The position numbers and the translations under genes were made by a program. From positions 744,001 through 808,000 of the forward strand of contig NC_010571.1 in assembly GCF_000019965.1 (NCBI RefSeq): DNA of 64,000 nucleotides, written 5' to 3'. The stretch's first letter is position 1. Every line of letters starts with the position of its first letter. Below the pieces are notes generated by a model, which did not search any database, had not been told where the DNA came from, and saw only the letters and a list, made by a program, of their open reading frames with translations. The stretch is from Opitutus terrae PB90-1. Lineage in GTDB: Bacteria; Verrucomicrobiota; Verrucomicrobiia; Opitutales; Opitutaceae. This document shows, piece by piece, positions 17,144-25,688 of the stretch.

Positions 17144-18490
17144 GTGAAATCGATTCCGCTCCCGCCCACCACGCTGGCGCCCCAGCCCTACACCGGCCCT
17201 TCGGCGGCCGAGGTGCTCGCGCTGCGCCAGCGCTACCTCAACCCGGGGCTGTTCCTCTACTACAAACGCCCGCTCATGCTGGTCGAGGGGAAGATGCAGT
17301 ATGTGTGGGACGAGACGGGGCGGCGCTATCTCGACGGCATCGGCGGCATCCTCACGGTGAGCGTCGGGCATTGCCATCCGCACGTGGTTGCCGCCGCCAA
17401 TCGACAGAACGAAACGATCCAGCACACCACGACGATCTACCTGCAGCCCGCCGTGGCCCACTACGCCGAGAAGCTCGCCTCCAAGCTCCCCGGCGACCTG
17501 AAGGTCTGCTATTTCGTCAACTCCGGCTCGGAGGCCAACGACCTCGCCCTGCTGATGGCGCGCGCCTACACCGGCGCCTACGACGTCATTGCCCTGCGCA
17601 ACGCCTATCACGGTGGCAACGCCTCGGGCATGTCCATGACGGCGCAGAGCACCTGGAAATTCAACGTGCCGCATTCATTCGGCGTGCACCACGCCGTCGC
17701 GCCCTACCCTTATCGCGGCGTGTACGGTTACGATGACGCTGATGCCGGGCGCAAATATGCCGAGGATGTCAAATCGCTCATCGACCACGCCACGCCCGGA
17801 CGGGTCGCGGGCTTCATCGCCGAGTCGATCATGGGCGTGGGCGGGTTTGTGGTTTTCCCCCACGGCTACCTTCATCACGCCTACGAGCACGTGCGAGCTG
17901 CCGGTGGCGTCTGCATTGCGGACGAGGTCCAGACCGGCTTTGGCCGGACGGGCACGCACTACTGGGGCTTCGAATCGCAGGGGGTGATTCCGGACATCGT
18001 CACCATGGCGAAGGGCATCGGCAACGGCGCGCCGCTGGCGGCAGTCGTGACGACGCCGAAGATCGCCGCGGTGCTGACGCAGAAGGTTCATTTCAACACC
18101 TTCGGCGGCAATCCCGTGGTCTCCGTGATCGGCCAGGCCGTGCTCGAGGTGATCGATCGTGAAAACCTGCAGGCCAACTGCCTCACGCTCGGACGGCACC
18201 TGCTCGAAGGATTGGAAAAGCTGAAGGCGCGGCATGCCATCATCGGCGACGTACGCGGCCAGGGCCTGATGCTCGGCATCGAATTTGTGAAGGACCGCGT
18301 GACGAAGGAGCCTGGTCGCGAACTGTGCGCGCAGGTGGTGGAGAACGCGCGCGAGCTCGGGCTGCTGCTCGGCAAGGGCGGGCTGTGGAGTCAGACCATC
18401 CGGATCGCTCCGCCGATGTGCCTGACCCGCGCCGATGCCGATTTCATCCTGGCCGTCCTCGACGAGGCGATCGGCGCTGCGGGGAAATAG
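17144..18490 (+). CDS. Class III PLP aminotransferase, AGXT2-like (alanine-glyoxylate type)
   Basis: 448 residues, GTG start. Fold type I, class III features: the N-terminal NPGLFLYYKRPLMLVEGKMQYVWD segment typical of AGXT2-like enzymes, TVSVGHCHPHV, the PLP-phosphate loop NSGSEANDLAL, the cofactor Asp in CIADEVQTGFGRTG, and the Schiff-base Lys in VTMAKGIGNGAPLAAV. The family transfers amino groups from alanine or beta-amino acids to glyoxylate or pyruvate. Cytosolic, no signal. It stands alone between a long leader and the PH-domain pair. Specificity (alanine-glyoxylate, beta-aminoisobutyrate or a polyamine) cannot be settled from sequence reading. Confidence 0.88.
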   Translation: MKSIPLPPTTLAPQPYTGPSAAEVLALRQRYLNPGLFLYYKRPLMLVEGKMQYVWDETGRRYLDGIGGILTVSVGHCHPHVVAAANRQNETIQHTTTIYLQPAVAHYAEKLASKLPGDLKVCYFVNSGSEANDLALLMARAYTGAYDVIALRNAYHGGNASGMSMTAQSTWKFNVPHSFGVHHAVAPYPYRGVYGYDDADAGRKYAEDVKSLIDHATPGRVAGFIAESIMGVGGFVVFPHGYLHHAYEHVRAAGGVCIADEVQTGFGRTGTHYWGFESQGVIPDIVTMAKGIGNGAPLAAVVTTPKIAAVLTQKVHFNTFGGNPVVSVIGQAVLEVIDRENLQANCLTLGRHLLEGLEKLKARHAIIGDVRGQGLMLGIEFVKDRVTKEPGRELCAQVVENARELGLLLGKGGLWSQTIRIAPPMCLTRADADFILAVLDEAIGAAGK

Positions 18491-18604
18491 CGCGGGCGCG
18501 CGAAGCGCCAGCCCGCGCTCCCGCCCTGTGCGACGCGGTGCTTCAAGCGTCCACAGGGCGATCCGCTCTTGCGGCGGCGCGTGGTTTTCGGTTGTGTTTC
18601 TCCC

Positions 18605-19186
18605 GTGCACCCCGCGTCCGACGCTGCCGCGATTCTTTCGATCGAGCGGCCCCACCCGTCGCTGCTCACTTACTACCTGCTCGCGGCTGCGGTGATTCCG
18701 CCGCTGTTTCCGATCGTCGCCCTGCCGCTTTATTTCCGATACCACACGATGCGCTACCGGTTCACCGAGGAGGGCATCTCGATGAGGTGGGGCATCCTGT
18801 TTCGCCGCGAGGTCATCATCCACTACGCGCGGATTCAGGACATCCACCTGCGCTCGAACCTGGTTGAACGCTGGCTCGGCTTGGCGCGCGTCCTCGTGCA
18901 GACCGCCAGCGGCAACGCCGCCGCCGAGATGACCTTGGAAGGATTGCGGGAGTTCGAAGCTGTCCGTGATTTTCTCTATTCGCGGATGCGGGGCGTGAAG
19001 GAACACGCGCTCCCCAGCCACGGGCCGAGCGCGGCGGCCGCAACGGGAACCGCGATTCCGGCCGGAACGGAACCGGCGCTCGCCGCCACGCTGCGCGAAA
19101 TCGCCGCCGAACTTCGCGCGATGCGCACGGCGCTGGCGGCGCGCGAGACGCGCGAGGCCCCGTCCGACGGCCATCACCATGCTTGA
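18605..19186 (+). CDS. Bacterial PH-domain (bPH2/YdbS-like) membrane protein
   Basis: About 193 residues from a GTG at 18605; a TTG at 18569 would add 12 residues, and neither has a strong ribosome-binding site. The N-terminus ILSIERPHPSLLTYYLLAA and a TM hairpin of about 35 residues are followed by YRFTEEGISMRWGILFRREVIIHYARIQDIHLRSNLVERWLGLARVLVQTA, the bPH2 (DUF304) signature. An Ala/Pro-rich linker and a helical tail (about 150-190) follow. Its 3' end overlaps the next gene by 8 bp. Such pairs (YdbS/YdbT type) are membrane-anchored proteins of unknown role. Confidence 0.78.
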   Translation: MHPASDAAAILSIERPHPSLLTYYLLAAAVIPPLFPIVALPLYFRYHTMRYRFTEEGISMRWGILFRREVIIHYARIQDIHLRSNLVERWLGLARVLVQTASGNAAAEMTLEGLREFEAVRDFLYSRMRGVKEHALPSHGPSAAAATGTAIPAGTEPALAATLREIAAELRAMRTALAARETREAPSDGHHHA

Positions 19187-20117
19187 ACTCCTGCGCGCCC
19201 GGTTGCTGTCGCTGCTGCGCGTGCCGCCCGAGCCGGCGGCGCCGTGGGGCGCCCCCGGCTCCATTCGTGTCTTTCGAGCCGCGCGCAACTTCTACCGGTT
19301 GCGGCTATTTCGTTGGATCGTCGGGCAGGCCGCGACCGCGACCGGCATCGTTTTTTCGCTTTGGTTCCTGTCCGATCTGAAGGCAGGGGTGGATTACTAC
19401 AAAAACGAAGCTCCCCCTCCGGCGGTGCAGCCCGCGGCGCCAGGTGCCGCGAGCCCGGCAACGTCGCAGGTCATCACGCCGCGCCCCACCCCTCGCCGGC
19501 CGCAACTCAGCCCGAGCGGACTGCCGCGCGAGCTTGACCAGCAGGCGCGACAACTCGCCCGCCACACGCCGCGGTGGCTGTTCCCCGCGATCGGGCTGTT
19601 CGAGTTTGGCAGCGTGCTGCTCTATCTCGCGCAGCTGCCCATCACCTACGGGGTCCTGCGGCTCGATTTCGAACAGCGCTGGTATATCGTCACCGACCGC
19701 AGCCTGCGCATCCGCTCGGGGCTGATGTCCGTGCAGGAAAGCACGATGAGCTTCGCCAACGTGCAGCAGGTGACGCTGACGCAGGGTCCGCTGCAACGGC
19801 TGCTCGGAATTGCCGACGTGCGCGTGCGTTCAGCGGGCGGCGGCAGCGGCGACGCGCATGAAAAAGGGCAGGATGATTCGATGCACGTCGGCGTCTTTCA
19901 TGGCGTGGACAACGCGCTCGCAATCCGCGACCTGATCCTTGAACGGCTGCGATCGTTCCGCGCCGCGGGGCTGGGCGACCCGGACGATCGTCGTGAGGTC
20001 ACGTCGCCGGTCGTTTCCGTTCCTCCCCCGGCCGCATCGTCCAGTGAAGAGGTGCTGGCCGCCGCGGCGCTGCTCCTCGCCGAAGCGCGCGCGCTCCGCC
20101 AGACCTGCGAACGCTAG
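19179..20117 (+). CDS. Second bacterial PH-domain membrane protein (YdbT-like)
   Basis: 312 residues. TM1 at about 45-65, then a 70-residue Pro/Ala/Ser-rich linker, TM2 at about 132-155, then the bPH2 core FEQRWYIVTDRSLRIRSGLMSVQESTMSFANVQQVTLTQGPLQRLLGIADVRVRSA. A helical tail ending LLAEARALRQTCER resembles the tail of the upstream protein, which may let the two associate. The start ATG overlaps the end of the previous gene by 8 bp, a sign of translational coupling. The long disordered periplasmic or cytoplasmic linker is unusual for the family. Confidence 0.78.
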   Translation: MLELLRARLLSLLRVPPEPAAPWGAPGSIRVFRAARNFYRLRLFRWIVGQAATATGIVFSLWFLSDLKAGVDYYKNEAPPPAVQPAAPGAASPATSQVITPRPTPRRPQLSPSGLPRELDQQARQLARHTPRWLFPAIGLFEFGSVLLYLAQLPITYGVLRLDFEQRWYIVTDRSLRIRSGLMSVQESTMSFANVQQVTLTQGPLQRLLGIADVRVRSAGGGSGDAHEKGQDDSMHVGVFHGVDNALAIRDLILERLRSFRAAGLGDPDDRREVTSPVVSVPPPAASSSEEVLAAAALLLAEARALRQTCER

Positions 20118-20134
20118 GGCAGGCTCAAGCTGCA

Positions 20135-20155
20135 GCCGGGCTCGTTGAGCCCGGC
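20135..20155. terminator. Hairpin between convergent genes
   Basis: GCCGGGCTC / GAGCCCGGC with loop GTT; no T-run follows. It lies between the convergent PH-domain gene and the DUF1328 gene and may act as a factor-assisted bidirectional stop or belong to a dispersed repeat. Confidence 0.4.
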
Positions 20156-20224
20156 CCGGGTCGACGACCTCCGACTACAGCCCGGCAAATGTCCTGGCTG
20201 GTGTAGCCGGTGGCGCGGTTCGAC

Positions 20225-20389
20225 TCACAAGTTTCTCCGGCCGCCGCGGAGCAGCGACACGAGGAACAGAACGAGGAACAGGACGAAGCAGATCTTCGCG
20301 ATCGTCGCGGCCGTGCCGGCGACGACGCCAAAACCTAGCACGCCGGCAACCAGCGCGATGATGAGGAATACGATGGCGTAGCTGAGCAT
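20225..20389 (-). CDS. DUF1328 (YtjA-type) small membrane protein, 54 residues
   Basis: A 54-codon gene reading [20 protein letters not shown], then [12 protein letters not shown] and a second hydrophobic stretch ending LLRGGRRNL. Two TM segments (about 4-23 and 32-48) separated by the small-residue turn [13 protein letters not shown] are the signature of DUF1328/YtjA membrane proteins. It is easily missed because of its size. It lies 85 bp downstream of dps on the same strand, which fits the general-stress company such genes often keep. Function unknown. Confidence 0.85.
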   Translation of the reverse strand: MLSYAIVFLIIALVAGVLGFGVVAGTAATIAKICFVLFLVLFLVSLLRGGRRNL

Positions 20390-20474
20390 GGGGTGGTGGG
20401 GGCTTGTGCATCCCGCGGCGAAAAAGCTCGCGCGGGTGCGGACTTGGTGGACGAAGCGAGAGGCGAAAAAGTGG

Positions 20475-20963
20475 TCAGGCTTGGGCGAGCTCGTGGTTCT
20501 CGATCAGTTCACCGAGCATCCAAGCGGCGGTTTCGTGGTATTCGACCAGTTCATGCAAAAGTTCGGCCGTCGCCGCATCCGTGTCGGACGCGAGCTTGGA
20601 TCGCAGCCAGTCGGCCACGTGGTCGTGCATTCCGATCATTTCCGCGAGCATGCAGGACGCGTTGAGGTCGGCGCCGCGCGCGGGCCGCAATTGCGTCGCG
20701 GCGAGCAGCTCGTTCCAACTGGCCCGGGGCGCCACGCCGAGGCCGCGCGCCCGCTCGCCCAGCCGCTCGACCCACCCGTCCAGCTCGCGATGCTGCTGAT
20801 CAAACACCTCATGCAGGCTCCGGAACTGCGGACCGCTCACGTGCCAGTGATAGTCGCGCGCCGCGACGGAGAGGGCGGATTCCTCCGCGAGCGCATGGTT
20901 GAGCAGCTCGCCCACTCGGGTGCGGGCCTCGTCGGTCAATACGGTGTGGTCAGGAAAGGACAT
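20475..20963 (-). CDS. dps: Dps-family ferritin-like DNA-protection protein
   Basis: 162 residues, four-helix-bundle ferritin-like. The Dps ferroxidase motif is visible: the ligand His in [20 protein letters not shown] and the downstream acidic residues in [19 protein letters not shown]. Further helices are [36 protein letters not shown]. The family stores iron with peroxide and shields DNA in stationary phase. The N-terminus is short and has no lysine-rich tail, so direct DNA binding is doubtful. An inverted repeat GTCAC-N6-GTGAC lies about 118 bp upstream of the start. Confidence 0.88.
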   Translation of the reverse strand: MSFPDHTVLTDEARTRVGELLNHALAEESALSVAARDYHWHVSGPQFRSLHEVFDQQHRELDGWVERLGERARGLGVAPRASWNELLAATQLRPARGADLNASCMLAEMIGMHDHVADWLRSKLASDTDAATAELLHELVEYHETAAWMLGELIENHELAQA

Positions 20964-21080
20964 GGCAGCGAGTTTGGACGCACCGCTAGACCGACAAAGC
21001 CGTGGCGGGTTCGTCCGCGGGACACCCCGCGTCAGCTATCAGGCTTAACCCGGTGCCCGCCGCCGACTGACCAGAAGAAT

Positions 21081-21096
21081 GTCACCCTAAAGTGAC
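21081..21096. promoter_or_regulatory. Small inverted repeat upstream of dps
   Basis: GTCACCCTAAAGTGAC, 5-bp arms with a 6-nt centre, in the 163-bp gap between the aminotransferase end and dps. It could be an operator or chance. Confidence 0.25.
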
Positions 21097-21126
21097 GTTC
21101 CGACCGCGCGGTTCCGGGCGGAGCCG

Positions 21127-22278
21127 TCAGCGCCCAAGCTTGAGCAGCCGCTCGCCGGCGGCGTGCAGGGTCTCGGGCTTCTTCGCGAAATTCAGCCGGA
21201 TGTAACGGTTCTCGCCATGGGCGAAGAACGTCGATCCGGGCACCGGCGCCACACCAATCTCCCGCGCCATCCATTGGGCAAACTCCACGTCGTTCACGAA
21301 TCCGAAGCGCGCGATGTCGACCATCACGAAATACGCACCCTCCGGCTTGGAGTAGCTCAAACCCGCGCGGTCGAGGTAGCCCAGCAGCACGTCGCGGGAT
21401 CGGCTGTAGCCAGCCGCCAGCTCCTCGTAGTAACTCGCGGGAAACTGCAGCGCCGTCACCACCGCATGCTGCAGCGGCGCCGCCGCGCCCACGGTGAGGA
21501 AGTCATGCACTTTCCGCGCCTGCGCGATCACCTCGGGCGCCGCGTGCACATAGCCGAGCCGCCAGCCGGTGATCGAGAAGGTCTTCGAAAGCGAAGAGCA
21601 CATCAGCGTTCGCCGCGCCATGCCGGGCAGCGTGGTGAAATAGGTGTGCCGGTGCGGCGGGAAGACGATGTGTTCGTACACCTCGTCGGTGATGACGAAC
21701 ACGTCGAACTCGTCCGCCAGGGTTGCGATCGACTGCAACTCGTCGCGCGTGAACACGCGGCCGCAAGGATTCGATGGGTTGCACAGCACGAACGCCTTCA
21801 GCCCGCCCGCAAACGCCCGCCGCAGCTCCGCGGGGTCGAAGCGATACTCCGGCGGATGCAGCGGCACGTGCACCGGCGTCGCGCCGGCGAGAATCGCGTC
21901 CGCCGCGTAGTTCTCATAAAACGGCGAGAACAACCCAACTTTGTCGCCGGGATCGCAGACGGTCATCATCGCGACCATCATCGCCTCCGTGGCGCCACAG
22001 GTGACCACGAGCTCGCGTTCCGCATCGACGGGAATGCCCATGAACCGGGTCAGCTTGGCCGCGAGCGCCGTGCGCAATTCCGGTGCGCCCCAGGTGACCG
22101 CATACTGATGCCGGCCGGCGTCCATCTCGGCCTTCGCGGCCGCAAGCAACTCTGCGGGCGGATCCCAATCGGGGAAGCCCTGCGCGAGATTGATCGCGCC
22201 ATGCTGCTGCGCCACGCGCGACATCTCGCGAATCATCGATTCGGTAAATACGGCGGTTCGTCGGGAGGTCTTCGGCAT
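21127..22278 (-). CDS. Class I/II PLP aminotransferase (methionine/kynurenine aminotransferase-like)
   Basis: 383 residues from the ATG at 22278 ([10 protein letters not shown]). Motifs of fold-type I aminotransferases of the KAT/YbdL subgroup: [13 protein letters not shown] near the N-terminus, the [17 protein letters not shown] Asn/Pro block, [11 protein letters not shown] with the cofactor Asp and Tyr, the Schiff-base Lys in [16 protein letters not shown], and the carboxylate-binding Arg in the C-terminal [12 protein letters not shown]. It would transaminate methionine, glutamine or aromatic amino acids with 2-oxo acids. Cytosolic. Dps lies downstream in the same direction with a 163-bp gap. 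Confidence 0.9.
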   Translation of the reverse strand: MPKTSRRTAVFTESMIREMSRVAQQHGAINLAQGFPDWDPPAELLAAAKAEMDAGRHQYAVTWGAPELRTALAAKLTRFMGIPVDAERELVVTCGATEAMMVAMMTVCDPGDKVGLFSPFYENYAADAILAGATPVHVPLHPPEYRFDPAELRRAFAGGLKAFVLCNPSNPCGRVFTRDELQSIATLADEFDVFVITDEVYEHIVFPPHRHTYFTTLPGMARRTLMCSSLSKTFSITGWRLGYVHAAPEVIAQARKVHDFLTVGAAAPLQHAVVTALQFPASYYEELAAGYSRSRDVLLGYLDRAGLSYSKPEGAYFVMVDIARFGFVNDVEFAQWMAREIGVAPVPGSTFFAHGENRYIRLNFAKKPETLHAAGERLLKLGR

Positions 22279-22337
22279 CGTTGTGAGGCGGCATCTCCTG
22301 ATGTCGCTTAGGCGGAGTCGGCAGACCCCGGCTACGC

Positions 22338-23246
22338 TCACGGGATTTTCAGTTCCATCCCAAGCCGCAGCGAGTTTTCGCTCGGCAATACGTCCCGGTT
22401 GGCCGCGTAGATGTCCCGCCAACGCGAGCGGTTGCCATAATATTTTTGGGCCAGACTGAACAGCGTGTCGCCTTTCACGACCACGTGTCGCCGGCCACCT
22501 TCGGTCGCGGGCGGCGTAGGCCGCGAGGGTGGCGGACGGGTGGCGGGCACGGGCGCCGCCTGGATGAGCGGCTCGCGGACGTCAGCCTCGGCCGGCTGCT
22601 CGGGCGCAAGCGAGACCGGCGAATCCGCCCCCGCTGCCGGCGATTCGATCGTGGGCGTGAAAAACGGTCGGGGCCGCTCGGGTTCTTCGCTCGCGCTGAC
22701 GCCGGCGGCGGCGCCCGCTTGGTTGAGCATCGCCCGCGAACGGTTGACCGGCCCGGGCACGTTCTCATGCAGCATGGCGATCTCCGCCCGCAACTGCTCG
22801 TTCTCCCGCTGCAGCTTTTCAATTCTGTCGAGCAACTCGAGCCCGCTCTGGCTCTCGAGCGGCTGGGCGGGCAGCGTGCGCGCAAACTCGCGTTTGGCCA
22901 CCTCGATGCGGCCCTTGACGAACACCGCCTGGCGCGAGTTCGGCATCAGCTCGAGGTATTTGCGAAAATGGTAGATCGCCGCGAGCGGATCCTTGACCTG
23001 GTCGAGATAGAGCAGCCCCGCTTCGAGGTGCGACTCGGGCGCCGATTCGCCGCGACGGGCGATGACCTTGAGAAACGCCGCGAGCGCCTCCTGGCTGCGC
23101 CCCTGTTTCACCAACTGCTGGCCGTGGCGAAAATTCGGTTCGTCGGCTTCCGACGAGATGGCCTGCGGGTCGCCGCGTTCGCAGCCGGCGGTCAGGGCGA
23201 GTGCGAGCAACGCCAGCCACACCATGACTCTCGGGCAGTTTCTCAT
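22338..23246 (-). CDS. LysM-domain lipoprotein with TPR-like and coiled-coil segments
   Basis: 302 residues with a lipoprotein signal (residues 1-22, lipobox LTAGC), so membrane-anchored. Residues about 38-125 are TPR-like helices (FRHGQQLVKQGRSQEALAAFLKVIA...HLEAGLLYLDQ...YHFRKYLELMP), followed by a short coiled coil (LLDRIEKLQRENEQLRAEIAML, about 138-160). A Pro-rich linker leads to one C-terminal LysM (about 253-302, VVVKGDTLFSLAQKYYGNRSRWRDIYAANRD). LysM binds peptidoglycan glycan chains, so the protein probably bridges membrane and wall. Divergent from the KdsD-like gene with 77 bp between. Confidence 0.85.
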   Translation of the reverse strand: MRNCPRVMVWLALLALALTAGCERGDPQAISSEADEPNFRHGQQLVKQGRSQEALAAFLKVIARRGESAPESHLEAGLLYLDQVKDPLAAIYHFRKYLELMPNSRQAVFVKGRIEVAKREFARTLPAQPLESQSGLELLDRIEKLQRENEQLRAEIAMLHENVPGPVNRSRAMLNQAGAAAGVSASEEPERPRPFFTPTIESPAAGADSPVSLAPEQPAEADVREPLIQAAPVPATRPPPSRPTPPATEGGRRHVVVKGDTLFSLAQKYYGNRSRWRDIYAANRDVLPSENSLRLGMELKIP

Positions 23247-23323
23247 CGAACGCGGGAAAAGGGATTGAACGAGCTGTTGTTGGCCGTAAATTCCGCACTC
23301 TCGCTCCGCGACTCAAACTCTAA

Positions 23324-24310
23324 ATGGCGCTCTCACCTAAATCGATCCTCCGCCGCGCCCGCACGTGCATCAGGCTCGAAGGCGACGCGCTGGCGAAAAC
23401 GGCAGACGGCCTGGGTTCGGAGTTCGTGGATACCGTGGCAGCGGTGCGCGCTACGATCGCCGCCGGCCGGAAGCTGATTTTCACCGGTGTGGGCAAGAAC
23501 GCGCACGTGGCCCAAAAGCTCACCGGCACCTTCAATAGCACGGGCGTCACGGCCACCTTTCTGGATGCCACGCAGGCGTTGCACGGCGATCTTGGGCTCT
23601 GCGCCGAGGGCGATCTCGCGCTGCTGCTGAGCAACAGCGGTCAGACCGAGGAGATCCTGCGACTGCTCCCGGTGCTGAAACGGCAGGGCGTGACACTGGT
23701 CGCGTTCACCCAGCACGCGGATTCGGACCTGGCGAAGAACTGCGACCACCGGCTCCTCTACCGCGTGCCGCGCGAAGCCTGCCCGCTCTCGCTCGCCCCG
23801 ACCGCGAGCACCACCGCGGCGCTCGCGCTGGGCGACGCACTCGCGATGGTGTTGCTCGAGGAACGCGGGGTGACCCGCGACGATTTCGCCCGGCTGCATC
23901 CCGCGGGCAACCTGGGCGCGCTGCTGCTCAAGGCCCGCGACATCATGCGCACCGCCGACCGGCTGCCGGTCGCGCGCGAGACCGTGTCCACGCAGGACGC
24001 GATCCTCGCGATGACACGGGCACGCGCCGGGAGCATCGCTTTAGTTCACCCCAAGTCAGGCAAGTTGACCGGCATCCTCACCGACGGAGATTTCCGTCGC
24101 GCCGCCCTCACCGGCCCGGACTTCCTGCAGAAGCCCGTCGCCACCTTCATGACACGCAACCCCAAGGTGATCGCCGAGAACGCGCTCGGCGTCGATGCGT
24201 TGCGCCTCTTCGAGGCCTACAAGATCGACGACCTCATTGTCATCAACGCGCAGTACCGGCCGGTCGGGTTGATCGACGGGCAGGACCTTCCCAAGTTGAA
24301 GATCGTGTGA
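23324..24310 (+). CDS. kdsD: KpsF/GutQ-family sugar-phosphate isomerase (KdsD-like arabinose 5-phosphate isomerase)
   Basis: 328 residues: an SIS domain (about 35-175) followed by two CBS domains (about 205-265 and 270-328). The family converts ribulose 5-phosphate to arabinose 5-phosphate for Kdo synthesis. The SIS motif reads GVGKNAHVAQK instead of the usual GxGKSGHxxxK, and the acceptor segment ALHGDLGL is kept; LSNSGQTEEIL is also typical. CBS parts are clear (DIMRTADRLPV..., SGKLTGILTDGDFRRAAL..., FMTRNPKVIAENALGVDAL). The change of Ser-Gly to Asn-Ala in the phosphate loop is odd and could shift the substrate. Its stop overlaps the next start (GTGA). Confidence 0.85.
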   Translation: MALSPKSILRRARTCIRLEGDALAKTADGLGSEFVDTVAAVRATIAAGRKLIFTGVGKNAHVAQKLTGTFNSTGVTATFLDATQALHGDLGLCAEGDLALLLSNSGQTEEILRLLPVLKRQGVTLVAFTQHADSDLAKNCDHRLLYRVPREACPLSLAPTASTTAALALGDALAMVLLEERGVTRDDFARLHPAGNLGALLLKARDIMRTADRLPVARETVSTQDAILAMTRARAGSIALVHPKSGKLTGILTDGDFRRAALTGPDFLQKPVATFMTRNPKVIAENALGVDALRLFEAYKIDDLIVINAQYRPVGLIDGQDLPKLKIV

Positions 24311-25557
24311 AGAGACCCATCCGTATCGGTTTGATCGGGATGGGCGGGTTCGCCGGTTCGCACCACGGCACGGTGGCGCAACTGGAAGAGCGTGGCGAAG
24401 CCCGGCTCATCTGCACCTGCGATCCGCGCGCGGCCGAATTCGGCCCGCAGCAGGAGCAATGGCGCTTTGCGCAACGCGGCGTGAAAGTGTTCGACGACTA
24501 CCGCATCATGCTCGAGGCGTGTCACACTGAACTCGACGCGGTCGTAGTCCCGACGCCCATCCAGCTGCATGCCGAGATGCACGCCAGCGCGGCGGCCTTC
24601 GGACTACCCTGCTATCTGGAAAAACCCGCGACGCTCGACCACGCGGAGCTCGAGGGGATGATCGCGCTGGACGCGCGATTGTCCAAGGCGTCGCTCGTCG
24701 GGTTCAATTTCGTGATCGAGAAGCCGCGGCTCGCGCTCAAGGAACGGCTGCTGGCCGGCGAATTCGGTGGCATGCGGGGGGCGACGCTCACGGCGGTGTG
24801 GCCGCGACCCACGATCTATTTCCAGCGCAACGAGTGGGCCGGCCGATTGGTGGTTGGCGACCACGTCGTGATCGATTCGTGCCTGGGCAACGCCCTCGCG
24901 CATTTCGTCTACGATCTGCTCTTCTGGGCCGGGCGCAGCTCGGTGTACTCCTGCGCGCAGCTCGCCGCCGTCCGCGCCGAGCTCTACCGCGCGCATGCGA
25001 TCGAGGGCGCGGACACCTTTTTCGTCGAGGCTGATACGAGCACCGGCGTCACGATGCGATTCGCGCTTTCGCATGCGTGCTCGGGCCCGAGTTCGCAGTC
25101 GGAAGAAGTCATCTGCGAACGCGCGACCGTGCGCTACGTGGTCGGTCAGCACGCTGAAGTGCGCTGGACCGACGGACGCGTGGAGCGGATCGGGCTGGAG
25201 CCCTTCGATTCGCTCGCGGAAAACCACCTCGAATATTACCGCTACCTGCGCGGCGATAGTCCGCGTCCCGCCGCGACGCTGGCCGACTCGCGGCCCTTCG
25301 TCGCGCTCAACAACCTCGCGTATGTTTCCAGCGGCGAGATCTCCGCGATTCCGCCGGAGTTGATCTCGCCCGAGCGCGACGAAAAGGAGCAGAAGGATTA
25401 TCTCAACGTCCGCGGGCTGCAGGCGGCGCAAGATCAGTTTATCCTGCGCGGGACCTGGCCGAGTGTCGCGGGCTGGCGGCGCGAGCCCGGCGTGGTGGCC
25501 ACGCTGAGCGACCTGCCGCGATTTCACGACGTGGTCCGCGGCATGGCGCAGCGGTAA
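24307..25557 (+). CDS. Gfo/Idh/MocA-family NAD(P)-dependent oxidoreductase
   Basis: 416 residues, GTG start overlapping the KdsD-like stop by 4 bp. N-terminal Rossmann fold with IRIGLIGMGGFAGSHH (glycine-rich NAD loop), then DAVVVPTPIQLHAEM and the family's conserved Lys in CYLEKPATLDH. The C-terminal alpha/beta domain has a VVGDHVVIDSCLGNALAHFVYDLLFW segment. The family oxidises or reduces sugars and sugar derivatives. Coupling to a sugar-phosphate isomerase suggests a linked step in envelope-sugar metabolism, though the substrate is unknown. The C-terminal 60 residues after AIPPELISPERDEKEQ extend past the usual family core. Confidence 0.87.
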   Translation: MKRPIRIGLIGMGGFAGSHHGTVAQLEERGEARLICTCDPRAAEFGPQQEQWRFAQRGVKVFDDYRIMLEACHTELDAVVVPTPIQLHAEMHASAAAFGLPCYLEKPATLDHAELEGMIALDARLSKASLVGFNFVIEKPRLALKERLLAGEFGGMRGATLTAVWPRPTIYFQRNEWAGRLVVGDHVVIDSCLGNALAHFVYDLLFWAGRSSVYSCAQLAAVRAELYRAHAIEGADTFFVEADTSTGVTMRFALSHACSGPSSQSEEVICERATVRYVVGQHAEVRWTDGRVERIGLEPFDSLAENHLEYYRYLRGDSPRPAATLADSRPFVALNNLAYVSSGEISAIPPELISPERDEKEQKDYLNVRGLQAAQDQFILRGTWPSVAGWRREPGVVATLSDLPRFHDVVRGMAQR

Positions 25558-25688
25558 GCCGCTTCCCGGCGCCGTCTTTGCGCTCGCGTGCCGCGGCAGG
25601 CTAATGGCCGCCGCAACGTTCCTGCTAGCGCCGCGCCGCCAGCCCGGATGCTTGAACCAACCCAGTCCGCCGCTCACGCTTTTCCCTT

